From positions 1 through 5,622 of the forward strand of contig DAICZK010000097.1 in assembly GCA_027311185.1 (NCBI GenBank): DNA of 5,622 bases. The letters are read 5' to 3'. Below are positions 1-5,622 of this stretch, one piece after another. A program made the position numbers and the translations under genes. Origin of the DNA: Sulfuriferula sp. (GTDB lineage Bacteria; Pseudomonadota; Gammaproteobacteria; Burkholderiales; Sulfuriferulaceae). Each line of letters starts with the position of its first letter. Position 1 is the first letter of the stretch. The notes beneath the pieces were generated by a model. That model saw only the letters and a list, made by a program, of their open reading frames with translations. It did not search any database and was not told the DNA's origin.

Positions 1-841
1 CCTCGGCGATGACGGCAAGCAGGAAATCGGTATGCGCCTCAGGCAAATAAAACAGTTTTTCCACGCTGCCGCCCAATCCCAGGCCCAGCCATTGCCCGCG
101 ACCGAAAGCGATCAGCGCGTGCGAGAGCTGGTAGCCCTTGCCGAAAGGATCGGCCCATGGGTCCATGAATCCGACAATGCGCTGCAATCGGTACGGCGAA
201 CTCCAGATCAGGCCGACGAAGCCGGCGATAGACAGCACAAACAGCCCTGCGAATATCCTGAGGTTCAGCCCGCCCAGAAACAGAGTCGCCATCGCAATTA
301 CGATAATCACGACAAAGGCACCGAAATCCGGTTCACGCAGCAACAGGAATCCGGTCAGCAGGATAGCCAGCAGCATAGGCAGAAAGCCCTGCTTGAAGTT
401 ATGCATGAATGCGGCCTTGCGTACCGTGTAATCCGCTGCATACAGCACCGCAGCCAGCTTCATCAACTCCGACGGCTGCAGATTGATCAGCCCCAGCGGG
501 AGCCAGCGCTGGCTGCCATTCACGCTGCGCCCGATTCCCGGCACAAGAACCAGCATGAGCAGAGCCAAACCCGCCAGAAACAGCCAGGGCGCGAATCGTT
601 GCCATTTGAACACCGGAATCTGAAAGGTAATGTAGCCCGCAATCAGGCCGACCACGATGAACATCAGTTGCCGAATCAGGAAGAATGTCGAATGATGACC
701 GGTACTGCGGTTGGCCTCGGCGATGTCGATGGACGCCGAATACACCATCACCAGACCGAACGACAGCAGTGCCATCGCCAGCCAGACTAACACCATGTCG
801 TACTCTGCCACGTTGTGCCGCGAGCGGGCCGGCGCGTTCAC
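1..841 (-). CDS. ftsW: Peptidoglycan glycosyltransferase FtsW, 5' part (runs off the left edge)
   Basis: SEDS-family integral membrane glycosyltransferase that polymerises lipid II into septal glycan strands at the divisome, with its partner transpeptidase FtsI (PBP3). The window holds the first 280 residues; the family is usually about 380-410, so the last membrane segments are missing. Visible features are a short basic cytoplasmic N-terminus (1-15), hydrophobic segments near 16-37, 53-75, 84-101, 123-140, 152-168, 174-192 and 195-213, the SEDS motif LQPSELMK (121-128), REPDFG (169-174), and PEAHTDF (267-273) in the large periplasmic loop, whose Asp272 matches the conserved acidic residue considered catalytic in SEDS proteins. 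I chose the GTG at 841-839: it overlaps the murD TGA as GTGA, has GGGG 6 nt upstream, and leaves the first membrane helix whole. In-frame alternatives are GTG (codon 11) and ATG (codon 16, 796-794); the latter would cut into helix 1. The family call is very secure; the start is less so. RodA is the main alternative, but the dcw position and the PEAHTDF form favour FtsW. Confidence 0.95.
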   Translation of the reverse strand, partial: MNAPARSRHNVAEYDMVLVWLAMALLSFGLVMVYSASIDIAEANRSTGHHSTFFLIRQLMFIVVGLIAGYITFQIPVFKWQRFAPWLFLAGLALLMLVLVPGIGRSVNGSQRWLPLGLINLQPSELMKLAAVLYAADYTVRKAAFMHNFKQGFLPMLLAILLTGFLLLREPDFGAFVVIIVIAMATLFLGGLNLRIFAGLFVLSIAGFVGLIWSSPYRLQRIVGFMDPWADPFGKGYQLSHALIAFGRGQWLGLGLGGSVEKLFYLPEAHTDFLLAVIAE

Positions 842-2178
842 AGGGCACCCCGGCTCAGTTTTTTTACCGCGTCGACAAACGCTGCTGCGCGATGGGTGTA
901 ATTTTTGAACATATCGAAGCTTGCGCAGGCGGGAGACAGCAACACAGCATCGCCGGGCCGGGCCTGGGCATAGGCACTGGCGACGGCTTGCGTCATGGTT
1001 TCGGCGCGCAACACAGGCACTCCGGTTCCGGCCAGCGCCGCTGCGATCAACGGCCCGTCGCGACCGATTTGCACCACGGCGCGAGCCGAACGCGTCACCG
1101 CGGCTGCGAGCGGCGCGAAATCCTGGCCTTTGCCTTCGCCGCCGACGATCAACACGACCGGCCGCCCCAGCCCTTTGAGCGCCGCCTCGGTCGCACCAAC
1201 GTTCGTGCCTTTGGAATCGTCGTAAAAATCGACTTCGCCTATACGCTCTACCCATTCTACCCGATGCGGCAAGCCGGAGAATTGTCGCAGTGCCGTCGCG
1301 AGAGCGCTATCGGGTAAGCCCAGTACCGAACACAGCGCCCAGGCGGCCAGCGCGTTGGCTGCATTGTGCAGACCGGTCACCGGCAGTTCGTCCAGCGCCA
1401 TCAGGCGTGTCATACCGCGGCAAAGAAAGCCGTCGCAAACGCCGAACTCGTGCGCACTGGAGTCCAGACCGAAGCTGATGACCTCGCGCGCGTTCCGCGC
1501 CATGGCCATGCTGCGCACGTCGTCCCGATTCAGCACCTGCACACCGTCGCCGGTAAAAATTCGCGCCTTGCTTGCCGCATAAACCGCCAGATCCGGGTAA
1601 CGGTCCAAATGGTCCTCGCTGATGTTCAATACCGTTGCCGCCGCCGCATTGAGCGTATAGGTCGCCTCCAGCTGAAAGCTCGACAACTCGAGCACAAAAA
1701 TTTCGGTATCCGGATATTCCTCCAGCGCATCGAGTACCGGCAATCCGATGTTTCCCGCCATTATCGCTTTTTTCCCGGCGGCAAGACACATCGCGGTCAC
1801 CATGCTGGTCACCGTGCTTTTACCGTTGGAGCCGGTGATTGCGATCACTTTGGCGTGGTGGGGCAAGGCCTGTGCGAACAATTCCACATCGCTCCAGACG
1901 GCGATGCCACGCCCCAGCGCCGCCTGTATCAGTGGATGCGCCAGCGGCACGCCAGGGCTCGCGATGATACGGTCGGCCCAGGCAAAATCGGCTTCGCGCC
2001 AATCCCCCAGCGTCACCTCGACGGCCGGCAACATCTCCCGCAAGCGCGCAAGGTTGTCCGGCGCCGGGGCATTGTCGGCTACCCGCAGCACCGCCCCGCG
2101 GTGCGCCAGCCCGCGCGCAGCAGCCCAGCCGCTGCTGCCTAGCCCGAGTATCAAGATGTGTTGCCCGTACCAGTTCAT
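838..2178 (-). CDS. murD: UDP-N-acetylmuramoyl-L-alanine--D-glutamate ligase MurD
   Basis: Cytoplasmic ATP-dependent Mur ligase that adds D-glutamate to UDP-MurNAc-L-alanine, the second amino acid of the stem peptide. It is complete at 446 residues (E. coli about 438). The N-terminal UDP-binding Rossmann domain opens with GLGSSG (12-17). The central ATPase domain carries the P-loop GSNGKST (116-122, Lys120), ELSSFQLE (164-171), [10 protein letters not shown] (185-194) and Lys204 in AASKARIF, the position of the carbamylated lysine of Mur ligases; HNAANALAA (271-279) and LPHRVE (303-308) follow. The C-terminal domain has DDSKGTN (320-326), GGEGKG (346-351) and LSPACASFD (414-422), which contribute to D-Glu binding in MurD. 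The ATG at 2178 puts the Rossmann motif at the usual distance; its Shine-Dalgarno is weak (AGAG about 9 nt upstream). It sits 56 bp after mraY and overlaps ftsW by 4 bp. The C-terminal KK is encoded by AAAAAA after a further A. Every expected catalytic motif is present. Confidence 0.97.
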   Translation of the reverse strand: MNWYGQHILILGLGSSGWAAARGLAHRGAVLRVADNAPAPDNLARLREMLPAVEVTLGDWREADFAWADRIIASPGVPLAHPLIQAALGRGIAVWSDVELFAQALPHHAKVIAITGSNGKSTVTSMVTAMCLAAGKKAIMAGNIGLPVLDALEEYPDTEIFVLELSSFQLEATYTLNAAAATVLNISEDHLDRYPDLAVYAASKARIFTGDGVQVLNRDDVRSMAMARNAREVISFGLDSSAHEFGVCDGFLCRGMTRLMALDELPVTGLHNAANALAAWALCSVLGLPDSALATALRQFSGLPHRVEWVERIGEVDFYDDSKGTNVGATEAALKGLGRPVVLIVGGEGKGQDFAPLAAAVTRSARAVVQIGRDGPLIAAALAGTGVPVLRAETMTQAVASAYAQARPGDAVLLSPACASFDMFKNYTHRAAAFVDAVKKLSRGAL

Positions 2179-2234
2179 TTATAGTCGCTCTAGTTTTGTG
2201 GCAGCAAAACGCTGTCGCCCTGCATTAACAAGTT
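2179..2234 (-). other. mraY-murD intergenic spacer
   Basis: This 56-bp gap is the longest non-coding stretch in the window; every other junction is an overlap or 18 bp. It contains a perfect 6-bp inverted repeat (2193-2210), a weak AGAG ribosome binding site for murD, and an 11-codon reading frame (2225-2190) with no support as a gene. No U-rich tract follows the repeat, so it does not look like an intrinsic terminator. Read-through from mraY into murD is expected. Confidence 0.8.
2193..2210 (-). repeat. Small inverted repeat in the mraY-murD spacer
   Basis: On the transcribed strand GTTTTG and CAAAAC form 6-bp arms around a 6-nt CTGCCA loop. The stem is AT-rich (four of six pairs are A-U), so it would be weak in RNA. 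It ends about 14 nt before the murD ATG, next to the ribosome binding region. It could mildly modulate murD translation or mark a processing site, but nothing in the sequence proves a function. Confidence 0.4.
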
Positions 2235-3320
2235 CTAACGTATTTTCAGTGTCGATAAGCCGACCAGCACCAGCATCATGGTGATGATCCAGAAGCGCAC
2301 CACAACCTGTGTTTCCTTCCAGCCTTTGAGTTCGTAATGATGGTGTAGCGGCGCCATCCGGAACACCCGCTTGCCGGTCAATTTAAACGATCCCACCTGT
2401 ATCATCACCGACAGCGTTTCCATCACGAATACGCCGCCCATGATGAAAAGCACAATCTCCTGACGCACGATCACGGCCACCGTCCCCAGCGCTGCACCCA
2501 GCGCAAGCGCGCCGACGTCGCCCATGAATACCTCGGCGGGATAAGCGTTGAACCACAGAAATGCCAGACCTGCGCCCGCAATCGCCGCACAGAACACCGC
2601 CAGTTCCCCAGCGCCCGGGATGTGAGGCAAGCCCAGATACCGCGAAAACACTGCGTTCCCGGCAACGTAGGCAAAAATTGCCAACGCCGACGCGACCATA
2701 ACCGTCGGCATGATTGCCAGACCGTCCAGGCCATCGGTCAGGTTCACCGCATTGCTCGAACCGACGATGACGAAATAGGTCAGGATGACAAAACCCGTCA
2801 TTCCCAGCGGAATCGCGACATGTTTGAAAAATGGCACGATCAGCTCGGTTTGTGCCGGCAACTGCGCTGTATGAGCAAGAAACAACGCTGCGCCGAGACC
2901 GAATACCGACTGCCAGAGATACTTCGCTCTGGCCGACAGCCCTTTGGGATTTCTGTTCACCACCTTGCGGTAATCGTCTACCCAGCCCACCCCGCCAAAA
3001 CCAAGCATGGTCAGCAGCACTACCCACACGTAACGGTTTTCCAGGTCGCCCCACAGCAACGTGGAGACGGTAATGGAAACCAGGATCAGAGCGCCGCCCA
3101 TGGTCGGCGTACCCGCTTTGACCAGATGAGTCTGCGGACCGTCGTCGCGTATCGCCTGACCGATCTTTAGCGCGGCCAGTCTGCGGATGACATAAGGCCC
3201 GACCAGAAACGAGATGGTGAGCGAGGTCAGTGTCGCCAGCACCGCGCGCAGGGTCAAGTAGTTAAACACGTTCAGCGCGCGCAGATCGCCAGACAGATTT
3301 TGGAACAACCATAGCAACAT
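2235..3320 (-). CDS. mraY: Phospho-N-acetylmuramoyl-pentapeptide-transferase MraY
   Basis: Polytopic inner-membrane enzyme that transfers phospho-MurNAc-pentapeptide from the UDP precursor to undecaprenyl phosphate, making lipid I; it is Mg2+-dependent. It is complete at 361 residues, practically the same as E. coli MraY (360). Hydrophobic segments occur throughout, for example near 22-45, 72-90, 97-113, 134-150, 170-188, 200-222, 238-258, 268-285, 288-306 and 340-357. The family signatures are intact: GWVDDYRK (112-119) with the Asp115-Asp116 pair, [13 protein letters not shown] (190-202), [11 protein letters not shown] (265-275) with Asp268, and APLHHHYE (323-330) with the HHH cluster. The MLLWLFQNL start followed by FNYLTLR is typical of proteobacterial, especially beta, MraY. 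The ATG at 3320 has a good GGGGA site 8 nt upstream and no competing nearby Met. It lies 18 bp after murF, within the same transcript. I see no missing residue or frameshift. Confidence 0.98.
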   Translation of the reverse strand: MLLWLFQNLSGDLRALNVFNYLTLRAVLATLTSLTISFLVGPYVIRRLAALKIGQAIRDDGPQTHLVKAGTPTMGGALILVSITVSTLLWGDLENRYVWVVLLTMLGFGGVGWVDDYRKVVNRNPKGLSARAKYLWQSVFGLGAALFLAHTAQLPAQTELIVPFFKHVAIPLGMTGFVILTYFVIVGSSNAVNLTDGLDGLAIMPTVMVASALAIFAYVAGNAVFSRYLGLPHIPGAGELAVFCAAIAGAGLAFLWFNAYPAEVFMGDVGALALGAALGTVAVIVRQEIVLFIMGGVFVMETLSVMIQVGSFKLTGKRVFRMAPLHHHYELKGWKETQVVVRFWIITMMLVLVGLSTLKIR

Positions 3321-3328
3321 CAGATTTG

Positions 3329-3333
3329 TCCCC
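3329..3333 (-). promoter_or_regulatory. Ribosome binding site of mraY
   Basis: GGGGA, 8 nt before the mraY ATG and entirely inside the 18-bp murF-mraY spacer. It is the clearest stand-alone Shine-Dalgarno in the window and supports independent initiation on mraY rather than coupling by overlap. Confidence 0.7.
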
Positions 3334-3338
3334 GTAAA

Positions 3339-4700
3339 TTATTCATGCTTCAACCTCAGCGTTTCGACCAGCCGTTCCATCCGCATAAAACGTGAGCCCT
3401 TGACCAATACCGTCACGCCCGCTGCCAGGCGCGGCAACAATGCCGCCTCAAGTTCCGCGATGCCGGTGAAATGCTGCGCCCCTGCGCCAAACGCCGCGGT
3501 TGCCAGACGACTGTGCTCTCCCAGGGTATATAAACCTTGCACTCCCGCCTGCCTGGCGTACGCGCCGATTTCCGCATGCGCGGCGGGCGCAGCGTCGCCC
3601 AGCTCACCCATATCGCCGAACACCAGTATTTTTGTACCCGGCCTGGCTGCTAGCACGCCGATCGCGGCGCGCGCGGAATCGGGATTTGCGTTATAGCTGT
3701 CGTCTATCACCAATGCCCCCGCAAGGGCTTGCGCATATTGCAACCGTCCGTAGATGCCCTTGAAACCTTGCAGCCCCGCGACAATGGCATCGGCATCTAT
3801 CGCCAGAGCCCAGGCCGCGGTCGCAGCCGCCAGCGCGTTCATGACATTGTGCCGACCCGGCGCGGGCAGCCGTAGTGCCACCTCGCCACCTTCAAAACGG
3901 ATAAGCATATCGCTGTAGTCGGCGTGCACGACATAGCTGCCGCGCACTGCGGCGGAACCCGCGTCGATGCCGAAATCAAGCACCGTCCGACTCTGCGCCA
4001 GACCGCGCCACAAGGGCGCATAGACGTCATCGGCGTTGATTACGGCGATGCCCTGGGTCCGGCAGCCGGTCAGTATCTCGCCCTTGGCCTGGGCTATGGC
4101 TTGCAGCGACCCGAGCATGCCCAGATGCGCCGTTCCGGCATTATTGATGACAACGACTTCGGGGCTGGACAGACGACTGAGGTAGCTCAGCTCGCCGGTA
4201 TGGTTCATGCCCATTTCGATCACGCCATAGCGGTGATCTGTGTTCAGGCCCAGCAGCGTCAGCGGCATGCCGATATCATTATTGAGATTGCCCTTGGTAG
4301 CCAGCACCGCCTCATCCCCTGCGGCAGCGCGCAAAATGGACGCCAGCATTTCCTTCACCGTCGTTTTTCCGCTGCTGCCGGTAATGCCGATGATGCGGGC
4401 GGGCATTTGCTCGCGCCAGTAAGCCGCCAGCGCACCCAGCGCCAGCCGGGTATCGGCGACCACAATCGCGGGGCTAACGGCGCCTGGCGCCGCGCCGTCG
4501 ACGACGACCGCCGCCGCCCCGGCCTTTAGCGCTGCCTCGGCAAACAGGTGGCCGTCAAAGCGCTCGCCGCGCAAGGCGACGAACAGATCGCCGCGACGGA
4601 TATCCCTGCTGTCGGTACTCACCCGCGCGAATTCACTAACCTCGCCTCGCAGCGTGCCACCGATGACCTGTGCCGCGGTGCGTGTCGACATCATGCTCAT
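3339..4700 (-). CDS. murF: UDP-N-acetylmuramoyl-tripeptide--D-alanyl-D-alanine ligase MurF
   Basis: Cytoplasmic ATP-dependent Mur ligase that joins the D-Ala-D-Ala dipeptide to UDP-MurNAc-tripeptide, giving the UDP-MurNAc-pentapeptide used by MraY. It is complete at 453 residues (E. coli 452). The N-terminal substrate domain contains STDSRDIRRGDLFVALRG (28-45). The ATPase domain has the P-loop GSSGKTTVK (108-116), KGNLNNDIGMP (136-146), EMGMNHTGE (162-170) and NNAGTAHLG (186-194). GRHNVMNALAA (282-292) lies near the junction with the C-terminal domain, which has GRLQ (318-321), DDSYNANPDS (333-342), GDMGELG (362-368) and VLVKGSRFMRME (431-442). DSYNANP is the MurF hallmark that separates it from MurE. 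The start ATG at 4700 overlaps the murE stop (ATGA) and has GGAG 8 nt upstream; Met3 and Met4 are possible but less well placed. The overlap implies translational coupling, matching consecutive pathway steps. Confidence 0.97.
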   Translation of the reverse strand: MSMMSTRTAAQVIGGTLRGEVSEFARVSTDSRDIRRGDLFVALRGERFDGHLFAEAALKAGAAAVVVDGAAPGAVSPAIVVADTRLALGALAAYWREQMPARIIGITGSSGKTTVKEMLASILRAAAGDEAVLATKGNLNNDIGMPLTLLGLNTDHRYGVIEMGMNHTGELSYLSRLSSPEVVVINNAGTAHLGMLGSLQAIAQAKGEILTGCRTQGIAVINADDVYAPLWRGLAQSRTVLDFGIDAGSAAVRGSYVVHADYSDMLIRFEGGEVALRLPAPGRHNVMNALAAATAAWALAIDADAIVAGLQGFKGIYGRLQYAQALAGALVIDDSYNANPDSARAAIGVLAARPGTKILVFGDMGELGDAAPAAHAEIGAYARQAGVQGLYTLGEHSRLATAAFGAGAQHFTGIAELEAALLPRLAAGVTVLVKGSRFMRMERLVETLRLKHE

Positions 4701-5622
4701 GAGCGCGACTCCAAAGCCTGTGTTGCGACTGCCAGATCGCTGAACGGGTGCTTTATTCCCGCAATTTCCTGATAGTTTTCATGTCCCTTGCCGGCAATCA
4801 GCACGACATCGCCAGCCTGCGCTGCGGCGATCGCCCCCGCAATCGCCGCGGCGCGGTCGAGGATGACGGTTTCACGCCCGCTCATGCCCGCGCGTATGTC
4901 GGCGACAATCGCATCCGGCGCCTCGCCGCGAGGATTGTCCGATGTCACGACCGTGTTGTCAGCCAGGCGTTCGGCTATTTCTCCCATCAACGCCCGTTTT
5001 CCGGCGTCGCGCTCTCCGCCGCAACCGAACACGCACCAGACTTGCCCGTCCGGCCGCGTCTCGCGCACGCTGTTCAATACTTTTTCCAGCGCATCGGGCG
5101 TATGCGCGTAATCGACGATTACCAGCGGCCGGCTGCCACCGCCTGTCGCCTGCATGCGCCCCGACGGCGGAACCACGGCGGACAGCCGGACTACCGCCTC
5201 GTCCAGCTCCATACCGCTCACCAGCAAGGCCGCCAGCGTGGCCAGCAGGTTATGCGCGTTGAATCGCCCCAGCAAATTCGAGCGCAGTGCGCCGCGCCCC
5301 CAGGCTGTGTCAACGTCCATCGCCAGACCATCAGGCAATAATTGCAACTGGCTACCGCGTACTTCGCCGACACCCAGGCCATAACCGATGTGCTCGACGC
5401 CCGTCGATAGCGGCGCAGCGGCAATTTGGCGCCCGAATTCGTCGTCCAGATTCAGCACCGCATAACGCAGTCCTGTCCAGGCAAACAGGCGCGCCTTGGC
5501 AGCCGCGTAATTCGCCATGGTGCCGTGATAATCCAGGTGATCGCGGGTCAGATTGGTCAGCACCGCAACGTCGAACTCCACGCCGTTGACCCGACCCTGA
5601 TCCAGCCCGTGCGACGATACCT
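4697..5622 (-). CDS. murE: UDP-N-acetylmuramoyl-L-alanyl-D-glutamate--2,6-diaminopimelate ligase MurE, 3' part (runs off the right edge)
   Basis: Cytoplasmic Mur ligase that adds meso-diaminopimelate to UDP-MurNAc-L-Ala-D-Glu. The window holds the last 307 residues of about 490-500. The N-terminal UDP domain and P-loop lie beyond the right edge. The fragment opens with VSSHGL, the end of the family EVSSHGL motif. Numbered from there: TNLTRDHLDYHG (22-33), Lys42 in AAAKARLF (the carbamylated-lysine position), GRFNAHN (118-124), DYAHTPDALEK (170-180), FGCGGERDAGKR (198-209), TSDNPRGEAP (226-235) and AGKGHENYQ (276-284). DNPR marks enzymes specific for meso-DAP rather than L-lysine, consistent with a Gram-negative cell. 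The reading frame is open to the window edge, so the GTG at 5581 is an internal valine codon, not the start. The stop overlaps murF by 4 bp (ATGA). There is no fusion to MurF, which some bacteria have. Confidence 0.97.
   Translation of the reverse strand, partial: VSSHGLDQGRVNGVEFDVAVLTNLTRDHLDYHGTMANYAAAKARLFAWTGLRYAVLNLDDEFGRQIAAAPLSTGVEHIGYGLGVGEVRGSQLQLLPDGLAMDVDTAWGRGALRSNLLGRFNAHNLLATLAALLVSGMELDEAVVRLSAVVPPSGRMQATGGGSRPLVIVDYAHTPDALEKVLNSVRETRPDGQVWCVFGCGGERDAGKRALMGEIAERLADNTVVTSDNPRGEAPDAIVADIRAGMSGRETVILDRAAAIAGAIAAAQAGDVVLIAGKGHENYQEIAGIKHPFSDLAVATQALESRS
4709..4712 (-). promoter_or_regulatory. Ribosome binding site of murF (inside murE)
   Basis: GGAG within the last codons of murE, 8 nt before the ATG at 4700. 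This spacing favours Met1 over the in-frame Met3 and Met4, and fits restart of ribosomes finishing murE. Confidence 0.6.

Noticed and set aside
32..790. 252-codon open frame on the plus strand opposite ftsW
   Set aside because: It is antisense to the FtsW coding frame. Its very Gln, His and Arg-rich composition comes from the complement of hydrophobic codons, and no family is recognisable.
399..848. 149-codon minus-strand frame over the ftsW start
   Set aside because: It is out of frame with ftsW, whose own frame encodes a clear SEDS protein through the same bases.
1366..2142. 258-codon open frame on the plus strand opposite murD
   Set aside because: It is antisense to a complete, motif-rich murD. 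The translation is rich in Arg, His and Gln without recognisable domains, as expected from the complement of a GC-rich gene.
2178..2207. TTGCTG and TATAAA 18 bp apart, resembling a promoter before murD
   Set aside because: The -10-like hexamer runs into the murD ATG, so transcription would start inside the gene; the -35 matches only three of six bases.
2190..2225. Possible 11-residue leader peptide between mraY and murD
   Set aside because: It is too short to support, with no ribosome binding site and no attenuator-like codon run.
4478..4492. Perfect palindrome CGGCGCC-T-GGCGCCG inside murF
   Set aside because: It lies within Ala-Pro-Gly-Ala codons of the N-terminal domain in a GC-rich gene, is single-copy in the window and does not disturb the frame; base composition explains it.
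3924..4529. 201-codon open frame on the plus strand opposite murF, plus similar ones at 685-1317, 2622-3170 and 4748-5341
   Set aside because: All lie inside intact genes on the other strand, have no plausible operon context and show no recognisable motif; they are composition-driven shadows.

Overview
The window lies inside the division and cell wall (dcw) gene cluster of a Gram-negative bacterium. All recognisable genes are on the minus strand. In transcription order (high to low coordinate) they are murE (3' part), murF, mraY, murD and ftsW (5' part). This is the canonical proteobacterial dcw order. Protein features point to a betaproteobacterium: the MraY N-terminus, the short FtsW N-terminus, and MurE, MurF and MurD lengths and motifs close to those of E. 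coli. The style resembles Nitrosomonadales and relatives, but that finer placement is an impression and was not tested. The DNPR motif in MurE indicates meso-diaminopimelate peptidoglycan.

Layout: murE enters from the right edge (5622) and ends at 4697. murF (4700-3339) starts inside the murE stop through an ATGA overlap. mraY (3320-2235) follows after 18 bp with a clear GGGGA ribosome binding site. A 56-bp spacer, the only non-coding stretch above 20 bp, contains a small inverted repeat. murD (2178-838) follows. ftsW (841 to beyond position 1) starts with a GTG overlapping the murD TGA as GTGA. About 99% of the window is coding. There are no RNA genes, mobile elements, CRISPR arrays, prophage genes or strong terminators, and no convincing promoter; the operon promoter is presumably upstream of the window.

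The genes act on one pathway. MurE adds meso-DAP to UDP-MurNAc-L-Ala-D-Glu. MurF adds D-Ala-D-Ala to complete the UDP-MurNAc-pentapeptide. MraY transfers phospho-MurNAc-pentapeptide to undecaprenyl phosphate, giving lipid I at the inner membrane. MurD catalyses the earlier D-Glu addition. FtsW is the SEDS glycosyltransferase that polymerises lipid II at the division septum. The tight spacing and two 4-bp overlaps imply one transcript with translational coupling.

I found no new system here. The most notable detail is an A AAA AAA heptamer near the end of murD. It is phased so that a -1 slip would read straight into the ftsW frame, with a short GC stem just downstream. It may well be coincidence.
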